A stretch of DNA of 7,516 nucleotides from Anaerolineae bacterium (GTDB taxonomy: Bacteria; Chloroflexota; Anaerolineae; Anaerolineales; Villigracilaceae). The stretch lies in assembly GCA_003158885.1 (NCBI GenBank), contig PMLN01000229.1, forward strand, positions 19,079 to 26,594, in the 5' to 3' direction. The position numbers and the translations under genes were made by a program. Position 1 is the first letter of the stretch. Each line of letters opens with the position of its first letter. Shown here in pieces: positions 1 through 5,985 of the stretch. The notes beneath the pieces were generated by a model. It did no database searches. It saw nothing but the letters and a program-made list of their open reading frames with translations, and was not told where the DNA came from.

Positions 1-477
1 GCCCTTCGTATGCGCCCTGAACGTATTATCGTAGGTGAGTGCCGAGGCGGTGAGACTTTGGATATGTTGCAGGCCATGAACACCGGGCACGATGGCTCCA
101 TGACCACGGCCCATGCCAATAGTCCGCGGGATGCGCTTTCCCGTATCGAGACCATGTGTTTGATGGCCGGCATGGATTTACCCGTCAGGGCTATTCGCGA
201 ACAGGTTACCGGTGCGGTTGATTTGGTCTGCCAGGTTGCGCGTATGCGGGATGGGACTCGCAAAGTGGTGGCCGTCTCAGAGATTAGCGGCATGGAAGGC
301 GATGTGATTACGATGACCGACATCTTTGTGTTTGAGCAGACGGGCATCGAGAACGGTCAGATAATCGGCCGGTTGCGCCCGACCGGTTTGCGTCCGAAGT
401 TCATGGATAAGATTGAAACAGCCGGTATTCATTTGCCCCCCTCCATTTTTGGCATCGGCGAACGGCGGCGCTTGTAG
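1..477 (+). CDS. cpaF: Tad/Flp pilus assembly ATPase CpaF (TadA), 3' end only
   Basis: This is the C-terminal 158 residues of a type II/IV secretion-family ATPase; the open frame runs off the left edge, so the true start is outside the window. CpaF/TadA is the cytoplasmic hexameric motor that powers Flp/Tad pilus assembly. Visible motifs are the Walker B region RIIVGECRGGE (about bases 22-54), followed by the conserved TTAHANSPRDAL histidine-box segment (about 103-138), which is diagnostic of the CpaF branch. The C-terminal tail with PTGLRPKFMDKIE and a final proline/glycine-rich stretch also matches the family. The Walker A loop lies upstream and cannot be seen. The stop is TAG at 475-477. 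The TadB-like gene begins 33 bases later in the same direction, the usual Tad order (ATPase, then the two platform proteins). Family assignment is secure; completeness of the gene cannot be judged here. Confidence 0.95.
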   Translation, partial: ALRMRPERIIVGECRGGETLDMLQAMNTGHDGSMTTAHANSPRDALSRIETMCLMAGMDLPVRAIREQVTGAVDLVCQVARMRDGTRKVVAVSEISGMEGDVITMTDIFVFEQTGIENGQIIGRLRPTGLRPKFMDKIETAGIHLPPSIFGIGERRRL

Positions 478-510
478 AATCCCAATCATTCAAAAAGGTG
501 GCTGATTAAG

Positions 511-1464
511 ATGGTCGCATGGTTAATTGTCATTGGCGGTATCGTGGTGATCATTCTTTTGATCATAGGGGTGGTGGTTTCGGCTTCGAGTGAACGGACA
601 ATGGTCGAACAACGCCTCGGTCAATATCTCAATGAAGACAAATCTGTGGACCGCCAGACCAAAAATTCGACTCTAACGAAATGGGTCTCCGAACGCGTCG
701 AGAACACATCCTTTGGCGAACGCATCAGCCGCAACTTGGCGCGCGCAGATTTGAAATTCAAGGCGGGCGAGTACATCGCTTTGATCGTGATTGCGGTGAT
801 CGGTGTGGGCGCGATTGCATGGCTGATCGGCGGCCGGAGTATCCTTTCCTTTGGAATTGGGGCAGTGGCCGGTTATTTCATTCCCGGTTTTTATGTTCGC
901 CGGCAGCAAGCTGGGCGGTTGACCAAGTTCAATGAACAATTGTCTGATATGTTGAATCTCATGGTGAACGGCCTGCGTGCGGGATATTCCACCATGCAGG
1001 CAATGGAGGCGGTCAGCAAGGAATTGCCTTCACCCATTTCAGATGAATTTCGACGCGTGGTGCAGGAAATGCAAATTGGCATTTCCATGGAAGCGGCGTT
1101 GTCCAATCTTTTGCGCCGCATTCCCAGCGAAGATTTGGATTTTATGGTTACCGCCATCAATGTCCAGCGCGAAGTGGGCGGTAACCTGTCCGAAATCCTG
1201 GATACCATTTCATTTACGATCCGCGAGCGCGTAAAGATCAAGGGAGAGATACGGGTCCTGACCTCCCAGGTGCGTGCATCGGGCGCTTTGCTCTCCTTTA
1301 TACCCCTCATCTTGGCAGTATTGCTCTGGTTTATTGATTCGGCTTACATAAAGTCTTTTTTGGATGACGGCCCGCTTTGTGCAGCCATTGCGGGGGGTAC
1401 TGTCTTGGGTATGATTGGGCTGGGTTATTTTGTGATGATGCGAATCGCAAATATCGAGGTGTAA
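511..1464 (+). CDS. tadB: Tad pilus inner-membrane platform protein TadB (T2SSF domain)
   Basis: This 317-residue integral membrane protein of the GspF/TadB family is predicted to form, with TadC, the inner-membrane platform on which the CpaF motor acts. Hydrophobic segments fall at about residues 3-25, 88-108, 111-129, 257-275 and 289-311. The cytoplasmic T2SSF domain lies at about 145-256, with the characteristic LSDMLNLMVNGLRAGYS start (145-160) and the NVQREVGGNLSEILD helix. A charged cytoplasmic region (about 26-87) separates TM1 from TM2, as is typical of TadB. The ATG is preceded by a moderate Shine-Dalgarno, AAGGTGG at 495-501, 9 bases upstream. The gene sits between cpaF and tadC and is almost certainly co-transcribed with them. 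TadB and TadC are paralogous, so the B label depends on gene order and on the RAGYS/GGNL motifs; I am fairly sure of it. The stop is TAA at 1462-1464. Confidence 0.93.
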   Translation: MVAWLIVIGGIVVIILLIIGVVVSASSERTMVEQRLGQYLNEDKSVDRQTKNSTLTKWVSERVENTSFGERISRNLARADLKFKAGEYIALIVIAVIGVGAIAWLIGGRSILSFGIGAVAGYFIPGFYVRRQQAGRLTKFNEQLSDMLNLMVNGLRAGYSTMQAMEAVSKELPSPISDEFRRVVQEMQIGISMEAALSNLLRRIPSEDLDFMVTAINVQREVGGNLSEILDTISFTIRERVKIKGEIRVLTSQVRASGALLSFIPLILAVLLWFIDSAYIKSFLDDGPLCAAIAGGTVLGMIGLGYFVMMRIANIEV

Positions 1465-1465
1465 C

Positions 1466-2422
1466 ATGCTCAATATTTTGATCTGGGTAATTGTTATTGT
1501 GGTTGTGATCGGTGGGGCGGTGGCGTTGGTTGTGGCAGGAATTGGCGCGACGCGCCGCAACACGGAAGACGATCCGCTGATGGCTCGTTTGGCGGATGCC
1601 ACCCAGCGCGGGGATGTGGTGCAATCCATCGAGCAGATCGAGATGCAGCAGCCGTTTAGCGAACGTGTTCTTTTGCCGTTGCTTCGCCGGATTGGTGAAT
1701 TTTCAACCCGCTTTACCCCGCAGAAGGCGCTGGAGGATACTGCCAGGAAAATTGAACTGGCCGGGAATCCGTTCGGGAATGTGGACGCCGCAACCTTACT
1801 GGCTTCCCGCTTTGTGTTTGCGGTGGTCTTTGGCGGAGTAATGCTCTTTCTTTCCCTGATCGCCCCCAGTAAATGGCCGTTCCTGCGGGTTTTTCTTATC
1901 GTAACCGTCTTGACCGTTATTGGATTTTTCATTCCTCAATTGATGCTTCAAAGCCGGATTAATGCGCGCCAAAAGGATATTCGCAAAGCCATGCCGGATG
2001 CTCTCGATTTGCTGACCATTTGCGTTGAAGCCGGATTGGGTTTCGATGCCGCCATGTCCAAGGTGAGTGAGAAATGGGATAACGAGCTTTCCAGGGCTTT
2101 GCTGCGGACCATTCGCGAGATCCAATTGGGTAAAACACGAAGGGAAGCCTTGAAGGATATGTCGGATCGGGTTGGCCTATCGGAGATGACCAGTTTTGTA
2201 GCCGCGGTGATTCAAAGCGAAATTCTGGGTGTCAGTCTGGCGAAAGTGCTGCGCATTCAATCGGATCAGATGCGCATCAAACGCCGCCAGCGTGCGGAAG
2301 AGCTGGCGCATCAAGCGCCGATCAAAATGCTTCTTCCGATGGTCTTCCTTACCTTTCCTTCCATCTTTATCATTTTGCTGGTGCCAGCCGGTATCCAGAT
2401 ACAGCATTCCATGTTCCATTAA
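1466..2422 (+). CDS. tadC: Tad pilus inner-membrane platform protein TadC (T2SSF domain)
   Basis: This 318-residue membrane protein is the second T2SSF-family platform subunit of the Tad machine. TM segments are predicted at about residues 4-26, 112-132, 139-160 and 289-311. The family-specific stretch KAMPDALDLLTICVEAGLGF begins near residue 174 and opens the T2SSF domain. The C-terminal HQAPIKMLLPMVFLTFPSIF segment (about 283-302) leads into the last membrane helix and is a hallmark of TadC. The ATG lies one base after the tadB stop, and its likely ribosome binding site (GAGGT, 1456-1460) is inside the end of tadB, which suggests translational coupling and balanced synthesis of the two platform subunits. 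In many Tad loci tadC is followed by tadD or pilus accessory genes; here comF follows instead. Nothing indicates truncation. Confidence 0.93.
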   Translation: MLNILIWVIVIVVVIGGAVALVVAGIGATRRNTEDDPLMARLADATQRGDVVQSIEQIEMQQPFSERVLLPLLRRIGEFSTRFTPQKALEDTARKIELAGNPFGNVDAATLLASRFVFAVVFGGVMLFLSLIAPSKWPFLRVFLIVTVLTVIGFFIPQLMLQSRINARQKDIRKAMPDALDLLTICVEAGLGFDAAMSKVSEKWDNELSRALLRTIREIQLGKTRREALKDMSDRVGLSEMTSFVAAVIQSEILGVSLAKVLRIQSDQMRIKRRQRAEELAHQAPIKMLLPMVFLTFPSIFIILLVPAGIQIQHSMFH

Positions 2423-2437
2423 AAAAAGAAATCTTCC

Positions 2438-2443
2438 AGGAGG
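2438..2443 (+). promoter_or_regulatory. Shine-Dalgarno of comF, supporting a TTG start
   Basis: A perfect AGGAGG sits 6 bases upstream of the TTG at 2450. No ATG or GTG in the comF frame is near the beginning of the conserved protein, so this site decides the start in favour of the rare TTG codon. Confidence 0.75.
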
Positions 2444-2449
2444 ATTGGG

Positions 2450-3190
2450 TTGGGGCTGAACACTTCCCTGGCGTATCTTTTGTTCAGGTTCGCCTGGGGT
2501 AGTTTGGATTTGTTGTTCCCACCGGCTTGCGGCGGTTGCGGCAAGCCGGGTTCGCGTTGGTGCGAAGATTGCCGGAATGGAGTCCAACACCTTGTGGAAC
2601 CGGTCTGCGATGTTTGCGGAAAATCTGTGGACGAAGCGGGGCTATGTGCGGATTGCAGACAGGTGCGGCCTCAGTATCGCCTTCTCCGTTCCTGGTCGGT
2701 GTTTGATGCTCCCGTTCGCGACGCCTTGCATAAACTTAAATATTACGGGGACATGGCGCTCGGTGATGCCCTTGCCGCTCAACTGGTCCAGTTTGTCACC
2801 GATCTTAAATGGCCGGTTGAAATGGTTGTTCCGGTTCCATTGGGCAAAAAACGATTTCAGGAACGGGGTTATAATCAGGTCAGTTTGATTGCGCGTCCAC
2901 TTGCTTTGGCGGTCGGAATGCCCTTTGCTCCTGATGCTTTGAACCGGGTACGCGAGACTCGATCTCAAGTTGGATTGGGGAAGTCGGAGCGCCGCCTGAA
3001 TGTCAGCGGGGCATTTCAGGCTCGGGGGACGCGCGTGAAGAACCGTATTATTTTATTGATGGATGATGTTGCCACAACGGGAGCCACTCTTTCGTCCTGC
3101 GCCGAGGCGCTTTATGCTGCGGGAGCGCGGGACGTTTTTGCATTGTCGGTATCCCGCGCCTTTGCTCGTCATGGCTTGAATGGCGTCTGA
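2450..3190 (+). CDS. comF: ComF family protein (double zinc ribbon plus phosphoribosyltransferase fold)
   Basis: This 246-residue protein is of the ComF/ComFC/GntX family, which is required for DNA uptake or its downstream handling in naturally competent bacteria; its exact biochemical activity is not settled. The N-terminus has two complete zinc-binding motifs: C27-x2-C30-x7-C38-x2-C41 and C53-x2-C56-x9-C66-x2-C69. The type I phosphoribosyltransferase domain follows, including the family block VVPVPLGKKRFQERGYNQ and the PRPP-binding loop MDDVATTGAT at residues 204-213, with both acidic residues present. Length and domain order are normal for the family. Translation is assigned from TTG at 2450 because of the strong AGGAGG six bases upstream. 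The gene begins 27 bases after tadC and ends 41 bases before hpf, all in one direction. The pairing with pilus genes fits a competence role, but that is inference. Glyoxylate/gluconate-type GntX naming is an alternative label for the same family. Confidence 0.93.
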   Translation: MGLNTSLAYLLFRFAWGSLDLLFPPACGGCGKPGSRWCEDCRNGVQHLVEPVCDVCGKSVDEAGLCADCRQVRPQYRLLRSWSVFDAPVRDALHKLKYYGDMALGDALAAQLVQFVTDLKWPVEMVVPVPLGKKRFQERGYNQVSLIARPLALAVGMPFAPDALNRVRETRSQVGLGKSERRLNVSGAFQARGTRVKNRIILLMDDVATTGATLSSCAEALYAAGARDVFALSVSRAFARHGLNGV

Positions 3191-3220
3191 ACAGTTCGTC
3201 TAAATTCTCTATTCCTGATA

Positions 3221-3226
3221 AGGAGG
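3221..3226 (+). promoter_or_regulatory. Strong Shine-Dalgarno of hpf
   Basis: AGGAGG lies 5 bases before the ATG at 3232. It predicts efficient translation independent of comF, as expected for a ribosome-associated factor made in bursts. Confidence 0.75.
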
Positions 3227-3231
3227 CCTGT

Positions 3232-3798
3232 ATGGCAATTCAAGTGGATGTCCAAACACGCAACATTCGGATGAGCGATCACATCAAGAATCATGTGGAA
3301 AAGAAAGCTGGAAAGCTGGATCATTACTTGCCCGCCATTGAGGAAGCCTATGTGGAACTGACCTATCATAAATCGGCTCGCAGCGCCGCCGATCGCAACG
3401 TGGCCCAGATCACGGTGCGCGGCAAAGGATTGCTGCTTCGCACGGAGGAGCGCGCGGATGAGGCCTTGGTGGCCTTTGACTCCGCCATCGATAAGCTGCA
3501 GCGCCAGATCGATCGTTACAAGGGCAAGCATTATCATGGGCGCGGTGATGGCCGCTCGGCAAGCGATGTGGAGGAGAATGTCGCGCCAGAGGATGATACC
3601 GGCGAACTGCCTCCCCTGATTGCGCGCCGCAAGCAGTTCCGTATCCTGCCGATGGACGAATTGGAAGCGGTGGAACAAATGAAATTGCTCAGCCATGACA
3701 ATTTCTTTATTTTCTACAATGCCGATACCAGCAAGATCAATGTGCTATACCGCCGCCGCGACGGTTCCTATGGGTTGATAGAACCGGAAGTCGGTTAA
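3232..3798 (+). CDS. hpf: Long-form ribosome hibernation promoting factor HPF
   Basis: This 188-residue protein binds the 30S subunit and, in its long form, pairs ribosomes into inactive 100S dimers during stress or stationary phase. Residues 1 to about 100 form the S30AE/YfiA domain that occupies the mRNA and tRNA channel. A charged, less conserved linker (about 101-128) follows. Residues from about 130 form the C-terminal dimerisation domain, with RRKQFRILPMDELEAVEQM near 132-150 and the near-invariant YRRRDGSYGLIEP close to the end. The presence of that second domain distinguishes it from short HPF and YfiA of gammaproteobacteria. The ATG has an ideal Shine-Dalgarno. It is the last gene of the + strand run and is followed after about 23 bases by a terminator hairpin. 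A comF-hpf neighbourhood is also known in Firmicutes. I did not see a distinct promoter in the 41-base gap before it. Confidence 0.97.
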   Translation: MAIQVDVQTRNIRMSDHIKNHVEKKAGKLDHYLPAIEEAYVELTYHKSARSAADRNVAQITVRGKGLLLRTEERADEALVAFDSAIDKLQRQIDRYKGKHYHGRGDGRSASDVEENVAPEDDTGELPPLIARRKQFRILPMDELEAVEQMKLLSHDNFFIFYNADTSKINVLYRRRDGSYGLIEPEVG

Positions 3799-3821
3799 TA
3801 AATCGAGCGCAAAAGCATACC

Positions 3822-3851
3822 ATAAAGCCCGGTCAAATAGCCGGGCTTTAT
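3822..3851. terminator. Bidirectional intrinsic terminator between hpf and the lgt-like gene
   Basis: A perfect 11-bp inverted repeat (ATAAAGCCCGG at 3822-3832 and its complement at 3841-3851) encloses an 8-base loop. The GC-rich core is flanked by A/T runs, so transcripts from either side have a G/C stem ending in U-rich sequence (CUUUAUUCUUU on the + strand). It lies between the ends of two converging genes, as expected for a shared terminator. The U tract is imperfect on the - strand. Confidence 0.85.
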
Positions 3852-3877
3852 TCTTTCGAGGTTGCGAAGGGTGATTG

Positions 3878-4615
3878 CTATTCCTCCCGGTGTTCCTGCC
3901 TTATTTTATATTCCCATCCGATGAATGTGGCGAACAGAATAAACCAGGCCGTAATTTGCGCGGCGCGCAGGCCGCCCAAGATCAAGGTGCTATCGCCGCG
4001 CAAGCCTTCGATGAGCAGCCGGCTCGCAGATGTCAATGCAACAAACAATAGAAATTCATACCCCGCGGTGGGATTGGGCTTCTGGATAAGGATCAAAGCC
4101 AGGATCAAAAGTGAGGCGATGATCTCGTAGATTTGGGTCGGGTGTCGCAGCGCGCCCCATTGATCAATGGCCCAGGGAACATTTGTTTCCTTGCCAAATG
4201 CCGTGCCGGCAGCCAGGTGCGAGCAGGCTATCCCGATGGCTAATGCGGCGAAAAATGGGGTCAGCGCGTCAAGCGACTTCCAAAACGGAAGATGAATATG
4301 CTGTCCATAGGCAAGGGCGGAGAGGGCTGCAATGGCCAGGCCGCCCCATGGATCGAAAAGCGAGGTGTTAATGGAGAAGATACTGGAAGGGCTTTGAGCG
4401 AAGCTGGCGAGATTCTCAAGTGCATAAAGAATGCGTCCGCCCAGGATAAAACCGGAAACGCCGACAAGCAAAATGTTGCTTAGTGAATCCAGATTAACAC
4501 GGTGGCGCGTCGCTCGCCGCTCGGACAACGTCAAGCCCAGCCATGCGGCCAGGACGATCAAAATGAGATCGCGGGGCGGTGCGAAAACATTCTGAAAGAA
4601 GGATAAACCATTCAT
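3878..4615 (-). CDS. Lgt-like membrane protein with degenerate active site
   Basis: This 245-residue polytopic membrane protein is related to prolipoprotein diacylglyceryl transferase (Lgt), which moves diacylglycerol from phosphatidylglycerol to the lipobox cysteine of lipoproteins. Family landmarks that can be seen are the GFILGGRILYALE helix (55-67), a GGL turn (91-93), RHPTQIYE (157-164) and the late arginine of IEGLRGDS (R206). Residues essential in E. coli Lgt look changed: the histidine of the HGGL turn (H103) is W90 here, and the GR-x-GNF-x-N-x-E signature (R143, N146, E151) aligns with ACSHLAAGTAFG (130-141), which has no arginine, asparagine or glutamate. The protein is also shorter than many Lgt proteins. 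It may therefore not acylate lipoproteins. Its ATG overlaps the tlpA-like stop as ATGA, with only a weak Shine-Dalgarno, so translation is probably coupled. Family membership is likely; function is uncertain, and I therefore give no gene symbol. Confidence 0.8.
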   Translation of the reverse strand: MNGLSFFQNVFAPPRDLILIVLAAWLGLTLSERRATRHRVNLDSLSNILLVGVSGFILGGRILYALENLASFAQSPSSIFSINTSLFDPWGGLAIAALSALAYGQHIHLPFWKSLDALTPFFAALAIGIACSHLAAGTAFGKETNVPWAIDQWGALRHPTQIYEIIASLLILALILIQKPNPTAGYEFLLFVALTSASRLLIEGLRGDSTLILGGLRAAQITAWFILFATFIGWEYKIRQEHREE

Positions 4616-5154
4616 TTGATGATTTCTTCGATGTTCGTGCGCAGCAAGGCCTCGGACATCGGCCCGCCGACCACTACCTCCCTGATAACTCCATCCCGCC
4701 CAACGAAGAAGGAGGTCGGCAGGGAGCGTAATTCATAAAGGGTGGACGCTTCGCCGTTCGTATCCAGCAAAATTGGAAAGGTGATGTGATATTGTTTTTC
4801 GAACGGCGCGATGGCGTCCGGATTGTCTTGATTGGTTGCATCTACGCCCAGCACCACCAATCCCTGATCTTTGTATTCTTCGTATACCTTTTCGAGAGTT
4901 GGCATTTCGGCGCGGCATGGCGGACACCATGTTGCCCAGAGGTTCACCAATACGGCTGTGCCGCGATAATCGGTCAGGGCCACCGTCTGGCCATCAAATG
5001 TGTCCAGTTTGAATTCGGGAGCCAGGAACCCTTTTTGTGGGGCAGGGATGTGTCCGGCGGTTGCAGAATTGGTTTTGTCGGCGCTGGCGAAGATCCAGAC
5101 CAAGCCGGCCAGCAAAGCGATTGCATATAGGGAACGTCGAAGAATCGGTTGCAT
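4612..5154 (-). CDS. Membrane-anchored TlpA/ResA-like thioredoxin
   Basis: This 180-residue thiol-disulfide oxidoreductase of the TlpA/ResA/AhpC-TSA-like group is predicted to act outside the cytoplasmic membrane. It has a positively charged N-terminus followed by a hydrophobic signal anchor (about residues 8-25), a short Ala/Pro-rich linker, then the thioredoxin fold from about 43. The redox motif WCPPC has cysteines C77 and C80 in the context VNLWATWCPPCRAEMP, and the cis-proline loop is SLPTSFFV (P146). There is no lipobox cysteine in the signal region and no other cysteine. Such proteins reduce cytochrome c apoprotein or other exported thiols, but no cytochrome maturation gene is present here, so the substrate is unknown. 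The start is supported by the signal anchor; no clear Shine-Dalgarno precedes it. The stop overlaps the start of the Lgt-like gene, and the two form a two-gene unit. Confidence 0.93.
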   Translation of the reverse strand: MQPILRRSLYAIALLAGLVWIFASADKTNSATAGHIPAPQKGFLAPEFKLDTFDGQTVALTDYRGTAVLVNLWATWCPPCRAEMPTLEKVYEEYKDQGLVVLGVDATNQDNPDAIAPFEKQYHITFPILLDTNGEASTLYELRSLPTSFFVGRDGVIREVVVGGPMSEALLRTNIEEIIK

Positions 5155-5210
5155 AAGTTTGTTTTTTAGGCTACACTACTATTGTTTGTCTTCACAGGTT
5201 ATATCTTACT
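5155..5210. promoter_or_regulatory. Divergent promoter spacer between tlpA-like and DUF429 genes
   Basis: These 56 AT-rich bases separate two divergent starts. A TATATC (5200-5205) ends 5 bases before the DUF429 ATG, a spacing that would fit a leaderless + strand transcript. On the opposite strand the overlapping bases 5198-5203 read TATAAC, which could be the -10 element for the tlpA-like gene with a leader of about 36 bases. I found no convincing -35 boxes for either, and neither gene has a good Shine-Dalgarno. The assignment is tentative. Confidence 0.35.
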
Positions 5211-5972
5211 ATGCTTTTCACGGATTTGGTTTACATTGGCGTTGACTTGATCTCGGGGCATAAGGCATTGACTTACGCCGCGCTGGATCGTGATTTGAAC
5301 CTGGTTGCCCTTGCCGATGGGCATTCCGAAGAGATAATGGCGTTTCTCGCCGGGCAAAAATCAGCGCTGGTTGCAGTCAATGCGCCCTCTCATGTCAATC
5401 ACGGTATTATAAAAAAGAATCTCAGAACGGAAAGCCTGACCCCGCAGTCTATTCATGGCCTGGAGATGCGGCTCGCAGAATATGAACTGCGCCAACACGG
5501 CATTGCCGTCAAAGGCACGGATGCCAAAGAATCACAGTGCCCGGCGGCCGTCCGTGCCGGTTTCACGTTCTACAAAAAATTATCCGGGCTGGGATTTGAA
5601 CCGCATCCCAACGCGGAGGCGACCCATCAATGGCTGGAAACGAATTCGTATGCCTGTTTCTGCGTTTTGCTCGGAACCCATCCGTTCTCACGCTTGACTT
5701 TGGAAGGACGGCTGCAGCGCGAGTTGCTGCTGTATGAACTCGGATTGCATATTCATGATCCGATGGTTTTCTTTGAAGAGATCACTCGCCATAAATTATT
5801 GAATGGCATCCTGCCGTTTGAACTTGTCCATTCTCCTGCGCAGTTGGATGCCATGCTGGCGGCTTATACCGCCTGGCATGTGATCCAAAAACCCGCCGAG
5901 GCGGTTCAGTTCGGACATCGTCTGGAAGGTTTCATTACGCTTCCGGTATCTGCATTGAAGGAAAAATATTAA
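5211..5972 (+). CDS. DUF429 family protein (predicted RNase H-like fold)
   Basis: This 253-residue protein resembles the DUF429 family, predicted from fold comparison to be RNase H-like nucleases or related enzymes, with no established substrate. Recognisable family elements are the opening strand with VYIGVDL (D12), the VAVNAPSHVN block (54-63), the EPHPNAEA segment (130-137), a central G-x-R-x-Q-R-E-LL helix and the C-terminal LDAMLAAYTAWHVI helix (D213). In the family the second block is usually of the form V-A-I-D-A-P, so N57 replaces an expected acidic residue, which may alter or abolish metal-dependent catalysis. The ATG is used as the start because it precedes the first conserved strand; there is no good Shine-Dalgarno, and a TTG at 5226 is a possible alternative. 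Transketolase begins 13 bases after the stop, so the two are probably co-transcribed. No membrane segment or signal peptide is present. The family call is moderately secure; the function is unknown. Confidence 0.72.
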   Translation: MLFTDLVYIGVDLISGHKALTYAALDRDLNLVALADGHSEEIMAFLAGQKSALVAVNAPSHVNHGIIKKNLRTESLTPQSIHGLEMRLAEYELRQHGIAVKGTDAKESQCPAAVRAGFTFYKKLSGLGFEPHPNAEATHQWLETNSYACFCVLLGTHPFSRLTLEGRLQRELLLYELGLHIHDPMVFFEEITRHKLLNGILPFELVHSPAQLDAMLAAYTAWHVIQKPAEAVQFGHRLEGFITLPVSALKEKY

Positions 5973-5974
5973 TC

Positions 5975-5979
5975 GAGGA
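5975..5979 (+). promoter_or_regulatory. Shine-Dalgarno of transketolase
   Basis: GAGGA sits 6 bases before the ATG at 5986, within the 13-base gap after the DUF429 stop. It fixes the transketolase start and agrees with the family's N-terminal alignment. Confidence 0.65.
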
Positions 5980-5985
5980 TAGACC

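Noticed and set aside
1210..1932. A 240-codon open frame on the - strand across the tadB-tadC junction.
   Set aside because: It is antisense to two clearly conserved membrane protein genes and its translation is low-complexity and basic, with no recognisable domain.
511..2422. tadB and tadC considered as a recent tandem duplication.
   Set aside because: They share the T2SSF fold but differ strongly in sequence and motif set; this is the standard paralogous pair of Tad loci.
3169..3696. A 175-codon open frame on the - strand opposite hpf.
   Set aside because: The hpf frame has both conserved domains and a strong ribosome binding site; the antisense product matches nothing I recognise.
5149..5177. 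Possible + strand promoter TTGCAT, 17 bases, TACACT.
   Set aside because: Spacing is ideal but each box matches the consensus poorly and the first box lies in the start codon region of the opposite gene; this is within chance expectation.
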